From positions 62,001 through 126,000 of the forward strand of contig NZ_JAQIBD010000002.1 in assembly GCF_030347965.1 (NCBI RefSeq): a DNA stretch of 64,000 bases, given 5' to 3'. The notes below the pieces were generated by a model, which searched no databases, was not told where the DNA came from, and was given only the letters and a program-made list of their open reading frames with translations. Positions 1 to 6,987 of this stretch are shown here, one piece after another. Each line of letters begins with the position of its first letter. Within the stretch, counting starts at the first letter, position 1. This stretch comes from Sulfurovum zhangzhouensis (GTDB lineage: Bacteria; Campylobacterota; Campylobacteria; Campylobacterales; Sulfurovaceae). The position numbers and the translations under genes are program-made.

Positions 1-2
1 TA

Positions 3-1268
3 AAACAAATATTTAAAGCCCTAAGTGTATATGATAATGTTGAGTTCGTAAGGGTACCGGAGTTTTTTAGAGTATCCGGCAATACTCTAGACTTTACCAT
101 GCCTGACGACATAGGAAAAGCTATCTCTGCTTTATATCTAAAATATCCAAGTGAAGAGAAGGTGATTGATAAGTATTTTGACCTGATCAAAACGATATCC
201 GATGAATACGGGAAACTCTTCACCGCACCTTGGTGGAAACTAGCACTATTCCCTTTTTTCTTTAAAAACATTGTCAAATACAAAACTGCTTCTGTCAAAG
301 AGGTCATGGATAATTTGACTGAAAATGAAGAGTTGAAGCTCATACTGGATGCAAATGTCAGCTATGTGACTGATACGATTTATAATTTTAGTTTTCTCTA
401 TCATGCCATTGTCCAATACTCTTTCTACACAGGAGGCGGCTGGTATATCAAAGGCGGCAGCCAAAAACTCTCAGACCATTTAGCATCTGTCATCAAAAAC
501 AACGGAGGAGAGATCATCACAAGTGCCGAAGTCGTCAAGATAAATCATAATAATGAAAACTGCACAGGAGTAACCTATGTTCACGACAAAGAAAAAACCG
601 AACTATCCAATGACATAGTAGTTTCAAACCTCTCGCCTACTTCAACCTATCAATTGGCAAATATACCCTACATAGAACAAAAAGAAATAGCTGCTTCTCA
701 CCTCGTAATCCACATCGGGTTCAATAAAAACCTCAAGTCTGTTTACGGCGAAAGGCCCTACTCCACTTTCCTCTTCAGAGATATCAACTCTATCGATGAA
801 TACGATAAAAGACTTCGGGGTGATGCAACAAAAAAAAGCATCACCTTTGTAGACTATTCCCAAATTGATTCAAAACTCACCGATGAGTCAAAATCTGTCG
901 GTGCCATTTATACGACGGACTACCTCTCCAACTGGGAAAGTCTATCAGAAGAAGCATATCAACAAAAGAAACAAGAGGTGTTGGAGGAGTATCTCAATGT
1001 ACTGGAAACCGAATACCCGAATATCAAAGCGTATATCGAATTTGCAAATGTAGGGACGCCAAAGACCATGCAAAAGTATCTCAAAACGCCAAATGGAACA
1101 GCCTACGGATTTGCCCCGACCAACCAACAGTTTTTTAGAAATCCGGAAGTGAAATCCGATAAGTTAAATAACCTCTATTTTGCAGGTGCCTGGGTTACAG
1201 GTGGTGGATTTGTTCCTACTATCGGCTCTGGAGGAATGTGCCATCATGCGATACTATCCAATAGCTAA
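3..1268 (+). CDS. Phytoene desaturase-superfamily FAD oxidoreductase, 5'-truncated by window edge
   Basis: The frame is open from the first bases, and the residues before the first Met at 99 (...EFVRVPEFFRVSGNTLDF) continue the fold, so the N-terminus with the FAD-binding GxGxxG lies outside the window. The remaining ~420 residues carry GGGWYIKGGSQKLSDHL in the middle and a closing NLYFAGAWVTGGGFVPTI segment. These are typical of the CrtI / carotenoid isomerase / retinol saturase group of flavoproteins, which desaturate, saturate or isomerise polyenes. The C-terminal GAW..GGG..P segment contacts FAD in this superfamily. No other carotenoid gene is visible here, so the substrate cannot be named. 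Superfamily secure, exact reaction not. Confidence 0.8.
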   Translation, partial: KQIFKALSVYDNVEFVRVPEFFRVSGNTLDFTMPDDIGKAISALYLKYPSEEKVIDKYFDLIKTISDEYGKLFTAPWWKLALFPFFFKNIVKYKTASVKEVMDNLTENEELKLILDANVSYVTDTIYNFSFLYHAIVQYSFYTGGGWYIKGGSQKLSDHLASVIKNNGGEIITSAEVVKINHNNENCTGVTYVHDKEKTELSNDIVVSNLSPTSTYQLANIPYIEQKEIAASHLVIHIGFNKNLKSVYGERPYSTFLFRDINSIDEYDKRLRGDATKKSITFVDYSQIDSKLTDESKSVGAIYTTDYLSNWESLSEEAYQQKKQEVLEEYLNVLETEYPNIKAYIEFANVGTPKTMQKYLKTPNGTAYGFAPTNQQFFRNPEVKSDKLNNLYFAGAWVTGGGFVPTIGSGGMCHHAILSNS

Positions 1269-1355
1269 AGATGTAACAAAACTAAATATTAGATCACTTT
1301 GGTCATGAAAATCGTGAATATTATATTGTTCAAATAAAACCTGATATATCAAAAA

Positions 1356-1373
1356 TTGGCAGACTCTGCCAGA
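1356..1373. repeat. Palindromic repeat, left copy
   Basis: TTGGCAGACTCTGCCAGA contains the 15-bp near-perfect palindrome TGGCAGA-C-TCTGCCA. The same 15 bases recur at 2929-2943. With their flanks the two copies match best as inverted repeats: 17 of 18 positions, differing only at the central base. They bracket the alcohol dehydrogenase gene. They could be operator sites, hairpins, or the ends of an old mobile unit. Confidence 0.7.
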
Positions 1374-1565
1374 CAAATAATAAACTAGAGTTACGGTTCA
1401 ATTGCGTGTCAGCTATTGGTTGTACTCAGAACATCCTAGCGTATTCTCTAGTAATTTATATCACAAGTCTTATCTTTTCAGTTGTTCTCAACACAATTAT
1501 CAAATATTTGGATAATCAGGCAATCGGTATGGATTATCATGCTACAGTATTCTGTAGGTATGGGC

Positions 1566-1571
1566 TATAAT
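1566..1571 (+). promoter_or_regulatory. Probable -10 box for alcohol dehydrogenase gene
   Basis: TATAAT in the context GGGCTATAATACG, 31 bases before the ATG at 1603. A good ribosome binding site (AAGGAG) follows seven bases before that ATG. No clear -35 box is visible, as is usual for Campylobacterota. Confidence 0.5.
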
Positions 1572-1602
1572 ACGTCATATATTAATAATAAGGAGATTAG
1601 AA

Positions 1603-2751
1603 ATGGTCAATTTCACTTATCAAAACCCAACAAGAATAGAGTTCGGCAAAGACAAAGAAAAAGAGATCGGTAAGTATATCGCTGCAGAGAATTTTAAAAA
1701 AGTACTTCTTACCTATGGTAGTGACCGTATCAAAAAAGACGGTTTGTTCGATATCGTTGTAAAAAGCCTTGAAGCAAATGGTATTGCATATATTGAGCTG
1801 GGAGGAATCGTCAGTAACCCGGTACTCTCAAAAGTCTACGAAGCAGTAGATCTGGCAAAAGAACACAGTGTTGAAGCCATACTCAGTGTCGGTGGCGGTT
1901 CTGTACTGGACAGCTCAAAGGCAATAGCGGCAGGTAGTCTATATGATGGCGATGTGTGGGATTTCTTTATCGGAAAAAGTGTTATCGAAAAGGCACTGCC
2001 GGTATTTGACATTATCACCCTTGCAGCGACAGGAAGTGAAATGAACACTTTTGCCGTGGTTACCAATGAAGCAACGAAGCAAAAATACTCTATCGCTTCA
2101 CCGCACCTGTATCCAAAGGTTTCCGTCATCAATCCAGAACTTCAAAAGTCGGTCTCCAAGGAATACCTGGTCTACTCTGCAGCAGACATTATCGCCCATT
2201 CTATAGAAGGGTACTTTACTGCTTCATCACACCCGGACATCATTGCTGCTTATATCGAAGCGAACATTGCAACAGTTATGAAAACCACAGAAACACTGTT
2301 AGCAGATGAGGATGACTATGATGCACGCGGGGAGTTTGCTTGGGCAGCAACACAGGCACTAAACGGTACGACATACCTTGGAGTAGGAGGATATAGCTTT
2401 CCAAACCACATGATCGAGCATACGCTTTCTGCACTTTTCAATGTGCCACACGGTGCGGGTCTTTCAGTCGTTATGCCGGCCTGGATGAAAGGGTACGTTT
2501 CACAAAATGAAGGACAGTTCAAACGTTTTGCGCAAAAATTGTTTGGACTTTCCAGTGCAATGGAAGGAATAGAGGCATTGGAGTCATGGTTCAACAAGGT
2601 CGGTACACCAACCAGGCTTTCACAACTCTCGATCAAAGAAAGTGATATTGATGCGATTGTAGAGAATGCTTGCGAACATGCAAAAGCTTTCGGCTTGGCT
2701 GAAACATATACCAAAGAAGTACTCAAAGAGATTCTTCAAAAAGCATTGTAG
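1603..2751 (+). CDS. Iron-containing alcohol dehydrogenase (BdhA/YqhD-like)
   Basis: A 382-residue group III NAD(P)-dependent alcohol dehydrogenase, cytoplasmic, that interconverts short alcohols and aldehydes. The nucleotide-binding GGGSVLDSSK lies at 97-106. The four metal ligands of the butanol-dehydrogenase branch are visible as D195, H199, H269 and H283 (AADIIAH, PNHMIEH, VPHGAG). Length is normal for the family. Start chosen at the ATG following AAGGAG; it has its own promoter and is probably monocistronic. Substrate (butanol, other aldehydes) cannot be decided. It is bracketed by two inverted copies of an 18-bp palindrome, which may mark it as acquired or regulated as a unit. Confidence 0.93.
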   Translation: MVNFTYQNPTRIEFGKDKEKEIGKYIAAENFKKVLLTYGSDRIKKDGLFDIVVKSLEANGIAYIELGGIVSNPVLSKVYEAVDLAKEHSVEAILSVGGGSVLDSSKAIAAGSLYDGDVWDFFIGKSVIEKALPVFDIITLAATGSEMNTFAVVTNEATKQKYSIASPHLYPKVSVINPELQKSVSKEYLVYSAADIIAHSIEGYFTASSHPDIIAAYIEANIATVMKTTETLLADEDDYDARGEFAWAATQALNGTTYLGVGGYSFPNHMIEHTLSALFNVPHGAGLSVVMPAWMKGYVSQNEGQFKRFAQKLFGLSSAMEGIEALESWFNKVGTPTRLSQLSIKESDIDAIVENACEHAKAFGLAETYTKEVLKEILQKAL

Positions 2752-2784
2752 GTTTAGTTAAAAATTTTTCAGAGTATAAAAAAT

Positions 2785-2820
2785 AAAAAGCTTGATGTTC
2801 CCATGATTTCGGGCTTTTTT
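2785..2820 (+). terminator. Possible terminator after alcohol dehydrogenase
   Basis: AAAAAGC at 2785-2791 can pair with GCTTTTT at 2813-2819 and the right arm is a T-run. The loop is long (21 bases) and the stem mostly A-T, so this is weak. Confidence 0.3.
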
Positions 2821-2827
2821 GGCTGAA

Positions 2828-2857
2828 AGTGAGGGATTCGAACACTTCGGTACCCTT
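2828..2857 (-). pseudogene. Degraded 3' fragment of tRNA-Ser(GCU)
   Basis: The 30 bases match the T-arm/variable-arm part of tRNA-Ser at 5246-5274 in the same orientation. The first 16 bases (AGTGAGGGATTCGAAC) and the last 11 (TCGGTACCCTT) are identical, with one inserted base and a small mismatch between. The rest of a tRNA is absent: sequence to the right does not form an anticodon arm and no CCA-side acceptor is preserved. This is what remains when an element integrates into the 3' end of a tRNA gene and leaves a partial duplicate at its far end. Confidence 0.65.
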
Positions 2858-2926
2858 CTCTCCAAGCCCTATTTTACGGCACCCTCTAAAAAACAGTTAG
2901 CTGTTGGCGAACAAATGACCTACAAA

Positions 2927-2944
2927 TCTGGCAGACTCTGCCAA
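2927..2944. repeat. Palindromic repeat, right copy
   Basis: TCTGGCAGACTCTGCCAA, the inverted partner of the repeat at 1356-1373. It lies between the tRNA fragment and the lipoprotein gene, in a 274-bp gene-free stretch that otherwise shows only a small CAG-TTAG-CTG hairpin near 2895. Confidence 0.7.
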
Positions 2945-3025
2945 AATTTAAAAACCTTATAGAGTTATATATTTAATAATTTTTTTGTCATTCTTCTGTA
3001 GATAATCTACTGATGAACGTATGTC

Positions 3026-4909
3026 TCATTCTTCAAATTTCACATAAACACTTTTTACAGTTTTTAGTTCAGATACTGCATCAACAGATGTTCCTGCATG
3101 CCCTTCTATAAACACTTTAAAATATACATAATAATCTACATCTGGTTCTGCAGTAAATGAACAGGTATGTTTAATATCTCTTGACTCTGAATGTTCAACA
3201 TCTTTAGCTGTGGTTAAATATGTCTTTAGATTATATTTATATTCATATCTACATTCGCTCTTTTCATCCTTCACATTATAAACTCCTGTTACATATCCTA
3301 TATCCATATCAGTAAGCAAATTACCAAAGTAATAAGGAACAAATCCATGAATATAAAATTCAGCATGATAATCAACTATCATATTTCTCGCTTGACTACC
3401 AACATATTTAAAATTCCCTCGTAATTCGGTACTTCCCGATGTATCCCATGTAGTGGTATTAATCCAGATGGTACTCCTTTTAATCGGCCAATTATTAGCA
3501 CTACCTGAACTCTCAGTATCAGCACCACTGACTCTGTGAACACTCCAATATGGAGATGATTCAGTAAATCTATTATCGATAAAATCAGTAGCTAGGCCAA
3601 AACCATATGTAATATTCCCATCAGAAGACTGAGTATAATCAGCATTATAATTAGAAACCGTTGCTGATCCAATTTCTAATGAATTGAGGGTTAACTCTGT
3701 GTATATCCCATACTCACCTATTGGCACGGACCCACAATCATACTCAACAACCCTGTACGCATTGTTTGCATTAACATGATTGCCATCCCAATAGTCATAT
3801 GTACGGCCGAGTACCTCATGACTACCAACAATTTCACAAGTATAAAAATTTTTATTACTGTCATTGTAAGCATATAGCGAACCAAACTCTACGGGGTATA
3901 CTGTTGGACTTATATGTAAAAAACGTAATCCGAATTTATCTTTATCAGTACCGGTATACAACATACTATAAAATAATGCTCGTTTAAAGATTGCATCCGC
4001 ATCAGAAGGTAATTTCTGTTCTCCATACAGTGTTGCATTTCTTAAAACAAGACTTGCGGCATTATAGATAAAGCTGTTTTCATTCTCCATGTTTCTAACT
4101 TCATTGTAGAACATATCCTTATAGTCGTTATATCGGATTTCTGCAGTATTGTTATCGTCAAGAGCTTTGTATGCCTCAACTACAAGATTTGCTCCAAGTA
4201 TTTGGTTGTTCAGAAGTTTAGTACTAAAATATTCCAGTCCTTGATAAGCAGTCATTAAAAGAGTATCATCCCCAGATATTTCAGTCATAGCCTCATCAAC
4301 ATAGGTTGGAAAGGCTGTGTATGGATTCGTAAGAATAGAATCATTAATACCCTGCATTGCATTATCTATATCCCATAGATTTAAAATTTGTGAGGATAGA
4401 TTCAATATTGTTGTATGGTTTATGTCTCCAGGTTTTACATAACTGCCATCTGGGTTTTTCATTATGTCTCGTAAATGCCTTGAACCTGTATGAATATAGG
4501 TTACCGAATCATTTGGCCAGTTTACAGCTAACAGGATCTTGTCCGTATCTATGTTAAGCTCTTTGTTAATGTCGCTTAATTCTGTTTCTATCGTAGAAAG
4601 TTCTTCCTCGATTTGAACTAGCGTATTTTCAACATTTTTTAGAGTTTTCTCTATTTCCTCTTCCTGGGCAGTACTTGGATCCTCTATCCCAATTAACACC
4701 AGAATATTTCCAAATACCTCGCTGCCGGCACTGCTTAGAAAACCATTTGAAAGGCCTTTAAGAATAAACCAGGCTAACTCTCCTTCCCATCCTTCAGAAA
4801 GTGTATCCTCTACCTTTGTATTTTCAGAATTATTGGAATTGCATCCCATGGTTAATGTTATGATTAAACCTATTACTAATATCAAAATAAAATTTTTTTT
4901 CATTTTCAT
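3026..4909 (-). CDS. Large lipoprotein of unknown function with glycine-rich and coiled-coil N-terminus
   Basis: 627 residues; family not recognised. The N-terminus is a lipoprotein signal: basic MKMKK, hydrophobic core and lipobox LTMGC, Cys at about residue 23. Next comes a Gly/Ser-rich hydrophobic segment at about 45-75 (KGLSNGFLSSAGSEVFGNI), then a strong heptad coiled coil (EEEIEKTLKNVENTLVQIEE and on to about 120). The rest, over 450 residues, is polar, Asn/Tyr/Ser-rich and probably beta-rich. A hydrophobic Gly-rich stretch followed by a short coiled coil is seen in some secreted pore-forming or toxin-like proteins, but that is an impression, not an assignment. Start supported by AGGGAG just upstream. 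The gene stands alone between tRNA-Ser and the tRNA fragment, which suggests transfer. Confidence 0.8.
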   Translation of the reverse strand: MKMKKNFILILVIGLIITLTMGCNSNNSENTKVEDTLSEGWEGELAWFILKGLSNGFLSSAGSEVFGNILVLIGIEDPSTAQEEEIEKTLKNVENTLVQIEEELSTIETELSDINKELNIDTDKILLAVNWPNDSVTYIHTGSRHLRDIMKNPDGSYVKPGDINHTTILNLSSQILNLWDIDNAMQGINDSILTNPYTAFPTYVDEAMTEISGDDTLLMTAYQGLEYFSTKLLNNQILGANLVVEAYKALDDNNTAEIRYNDYKDMFYNEVRNMENENSFIYNAASLVLRNATLYGEQKLPSDADAIFKRALFYSMLYTGTDKDKFGLRFLHISPTVYPVEFGSLYAYNDSNKNFYTCEIVGSHEVLGRTYDYWDGNHVNANNAYRVVEYDCGSVPIGEYGIYTELTLNSLEIGSATVSNYNADYTQSSDGNITYGFGLATDFIDNRFTESSPYWSVHRVSGADTESSGSANNWPIKRSTIWINTTTWDTSGSTELRGNFKYVGSQARNMIVDYHAEFYIHGFVPYYFGNLLTDMDIGYVTGVYNVKDEKSECRYEYKYNLKTYLTTAKDVEHSESRDIKHTCSFTAEPDVDYYVYFKVFIEGHAGTSVDAVSELKTVKSVYVKFEE

Positions 4910-5237
4910 ATTTACTCCCTATTCCTATAACTCTTAGCTCTATATACGCCATCTTTAATCATTATAACTGTATATAACATAATTATAGTTAATAGATATT
5001 ATGTTGGTTAATACTGGATTTACATTCCAAATCAGTCCCTATCATCCCAATGGGAATGCATGCCAAAGTATGAATAAACTGACTAGAATAACCCTTATAA
5101 CCTTACTCTATAGAATGCTTTCTTTTCATACATGAATAAGTAATTTATATGGAAACAGATATAGAAAGTAAAATACTATAGATATATCAGCTATTTTTAC
5201 TCTGAAAATATGTTAGTTTATGGGATCAAATAAGAAG
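4910..5237. other. 328-bp AT-rich intergenic region
   Basis: Contains the upstream region of the lipoprotein gene (leftward) and the 3' flank of tRNA-Ser. No gene, tRNA or strong hairpin was seen; TCCCAATGGGA near 5050 is a short palindrome of unclear meaning. Confidence 0.5.
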
Positions 5238-5328
5238 TGGCGGACAGTGAGGGATTCGAACCCTCGGTACCCTTACGAGTACGCATCCTTAGCAGGGATG
5301 TGGTTTCAGCCAACTCACCCAACTGTCC
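5238..5328 (-). tRNA. tRNA-Ser(GCU)
   Basis: Read on the minus strand it starts GGACAGT and closes ACTGTCC-G-CCA, a perfect 7-bp acceptor stem with encoded CCA (5238-5240). The anticodon stem CATCC/GGATG encloses the loop CTGCTAA, giving anticodon GCT, which reads AGU/AGC serine codons. A long variable arm (class II tRNA) and the T-loop TTCGAAT are present. A -10 box lies about 18 bases upstream. Its 3' end is the likely integration site of the leftward island. Confidence 0.97.
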
Positions 5329-5346
5329 ATGTGTTTTGTGGATGAG

Positions 5347-5352
5347 ATTATA
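5347..5352 (-). promoter_or_regulatory. Probable -10 box for tRNA-Ser
   Basis: TATAAT on the minus strand, 18 bases before the tRNA 5' end, preceded by T-rich sequence rather than a clear -35 box. Confidence 0.5.
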
Positions 5353-5483
5353 GAGCATGAAGCTTAAATAAAAGCTTAAAAAAAACTTTTTTTTCTCTTT
5401 TTTATCACTCATCAAAAAAGCTTATTTATGTAATCATATATATAGTATGATTACACATAAAATTCATGAATTTAGGTCTAACC

Positions 5484-5609
5484 ATGTTAAAGAAATTAAT
5501 TCCACTCGTTATTTTGGCATTTTTTGCTATAGGAGCATATTTTATGAAGATGGGAATGGATAATGCCGTCAATATGGCAAATCCTAAGAAAGCTCAGAAG
5601 TCTGAATAA
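5484..5609 (+). CDS. Possible small single-span membrane protein (41 aa)
   Basis: An open frame MLKKLIPLVILAFFAIGAYF... has two lysines, one hydrophobic helix of about 18 residues, then a Met/Asn/Lys-rich polar tail ending KAQKSE. This is the layout of a small inner-membrane protein. An in-frame ATG at 5466 would add six residues, but 5484 has the better-spaced AGG. It fills an otherwise empty gap between tRNA-Ser and pyrF. No family recognised; it could be fortuitous. Confidence 0.45.
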   Translation: MLKKLIPLVILAFFAIGAYFMKMGMDNAVNMANPKKAQKSE

Positions 5610-5631
5610 GACTTCCGTAAAAAGATAGTGT

Positions 5632-6324
5632 TTAAAAACTTGAGATCACTTCAAGTATCTGATCTACTTTTGCCTGAGGGTTGCTGTCTTTATAGATAGG
5701 ACGCCCTACGACCGGATAGTCTACTCCCTCTTTATTTGCCAGTTCCAATGTAGCTACACGCTGCTGATCTCCTGCATCTTCGCCAAATGGTCTGATCCCC
5801 GGACAAAGGGTCAAGAACTTATCAGAAGTAGCCGCTTTGATCGCTCTGCTCTCAAATGTACTGCACACAACACCATCCAGTCCGTTCTCATAGCTCATCT
5901 TGGCAAACTGCTCAGCCTTTTCATCAATGCCTTTTTCATAGATCGCCTGAAAATTCTCTTCATCAAATGAAGTCAATGCTGTAACAGCCAGTACCAGGGG
6001 GCGATTTTCATATGTAGAGAGTCTTTCCATCACAGTCTTCATCGCTACAGGGCCTGCGCTTGCATGAATATTGAACATATCTACACCGATCTTTGCGATC
6101 TCTTCAGCTGCATCTGCCATTGTATTGGGGATGTCATAGAGTTTAAGGTCCAGGAATATCTTAAAGTTTGGATTGATTGCTTTGAGTGCCTCGATAAACG
6201 GCTTTCCGTCACGGATGTAAGAGCGAAAGCCTACTTTCATCCAAATATCATACGATTTAAGAGATTCTGCCAAAGACAGGTTCTCCTCTGCTGACGGAAG
6301 GTCAAGTGCCACACAAAGTTCCAT
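5632..6324 (-). CDS. pyrF: Orotidine 5'-phosphate decarboxylase
   Basis: 230 residues, normal size for the bacterial enzyme that converts OMP to UMP in the last step of pyrimidine synthesis. The (beta/alpha)8 barrel signature is clear: VALDLPS at the N-terminus, catalytic [10 protein letters not shown] at about 59-68 with the Asp-Lys-Asp set, and the phosphate-binding end [17 protein letters not shown] followed by VGRPI. AGGGGC upstream serves as ribosome binding site. Divergent from the cyclophilin gene across a 68-bp region with a shared -10 palindrome. Confidence 0.97.
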   Translation of the reverse strand: MELCVALDLPSAEENLSLAESLKSYDIWMKVGFRSYIRDGKPFIEALKAINPNFKIFLDLKLYDIPNTMADAAEEIAKIGVDMFNIHASAGPVAMKTVMERLSTYENRPLVLAVTALTSFDEENFQAIYEKGIDEKAEQFAKMSYENGLDGVVCSTFESRAIKAATSDKFLTLCPGIRPFGEDAGDQQRVATLELANKEGVDYPVVGRPIYKDSNPQAKVDQILEVISSF

Positions 6325-6350
6325 AGTTTAAGCCCCTAAAAAATTATTGG

Positions 6351-6360
6351 TATAATTATA
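6351..6360. promoter_or_regulatory. Palindromic -10 region shared by pyrF and the cyclophilin gene
   Basis: TATAATTATA contains a TATAAT on each strand, so one 10-bp site can supply the -10 box for both divergent genes. Distances to the two starts (about 32 and 27 bases) fit on both sides. Confidence 0.5.
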
Positions 6361-6392
6361 CTTTAAAATTAATATATAAGGACTAAACGACT

Positions 6393-6926
6393 ATGTTTGG
6401 AAGAAGACGCGAGACAAAGAGATATGACATCCCTCAAGATATTATGGAAACATATAACTATGCGAAGATCACAACAAGTAAAGGCAACATCTGGGTAAAA
6501 CTTTACGGTGAAGATGCTCCAAATACAGTGGCAAACTTTGCACACCTTGCAAATGAAGGTTTCTACAACAACCTTAAATTCCACAGAGTAATCCCAGGAT
6601 TCATGGCTCAAGGTGGATGTCCACACTCAGGACCTGGTGGTAACCCTACAATGGCTGGTACAGGCGGTCCGGACTGGTGTATCGACTGTGAAACAGATAC
6701 AAGTACACAAAGACATAGACGTGGTGCACTCTCTATGGCACACGCAGGTCCAAACACTGGTGGTAGCCAGTTCTTTATCTGTTTTGTACCATGTCCACAC
6801 CTTGACGGTGTTCACACAGTATTTGGTGGAATTGAAGAAAATGATACAGAGAGCTTCATGGTTCTTGATCAGATCGAACAAAACGATGCGATCGAATCTA
6901 TCGAGATCTTTGCTGAAAAAGCATAA
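6393..6926 (+). CDS. Cyclophilin-type peptidyl-prolyl cis-trans isomerase
   Basis: 177 residues, cytoplasmic (no signal peptide), accelerates proline isomerisation during folding. Cyclophilin core motifs are present in order: FHRVIPGFMAQGG with the catalytic Arg at about 50, the GTGGP loop, GALSMAHAGPNTGGSQFFI, and HLDGVHTVFGGI with a His in place of the usual Lys. An N-terminal RRRETKRYDIP extension precedes the first strand. A strong hairpin terminator follows, so it is probably monocistronic. Confidence 0.96.
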   Translation: MFGRRRETKRYDIPQDIMETYNYAKITTSKGNIWVKLYGEDAPNTVANFAHLANEGFYNNLKFHRVIPGFMAQGGCPHSGPGGNPTMAGTGGPDWCIDCETDTSTQRHRRGALSMAHAGPNTGGSQFFICFVPCPHLDGVHTVFGGIEENDTESFMVLDQIEQNDAIESIEIFAEKA

Positions 6927-6941
6927 TTATCAAACACCCTG

Positions 6942-6964
6942 TTTCCACTCATTTTGAGTGGAAA
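6942..6964 (+). terminator. Hairpin terminator after cyclophilin gene
   Basis: TTTCCACTCA (6942-6951) pairs perfectly with TGAGTGGAAA (6955-6964) over a TTT loop. The next bases are TAAAAAAC, and the opposite strand gives a T-run on the other side, so the T-tract is not ideal for the plus strand. Confidence 0.55.
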
Positions 6965-6987
6965 TAAAAAACTTCTAAAGGACACTC

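Larger units (their letters stand above)
1269..1602. other. 334-bp intergenic region with palindrome and promoter
   Basis: No convincing gene is present; a short open frame across 1482-1673 overlaps the start of the dehydrogenase and has no family look. The region holds the left palindrome (1356-1373) and a -10 box at 1566-1571 close to the downstream gene. Confidence 0.6.

Noticed and set aside
46-59. 14-base exact match (TCGTAAGGGTACCG) to the variable arm of tRNA-Ser(GCU)
   Set aside because: It lies inside the coding frame of the first gene (VRVPEFF) with no other tRNA-like bases on either side. The rest of the tRNA, including the T-arm, is absent, unlike the remnant at 2828. Treated as chance.
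1482-1673. 63-residue open frame before the alcohol dehydrogenase
   Set aside because: It overlaps the start of a well-supported gene in another frame and has no binding site.
5218-5415. 65-residue open frame covering tRNA-Ser on the minus strand
   Set aside because: It runs through the tRNA sequence and poly-A/T; no gene there.
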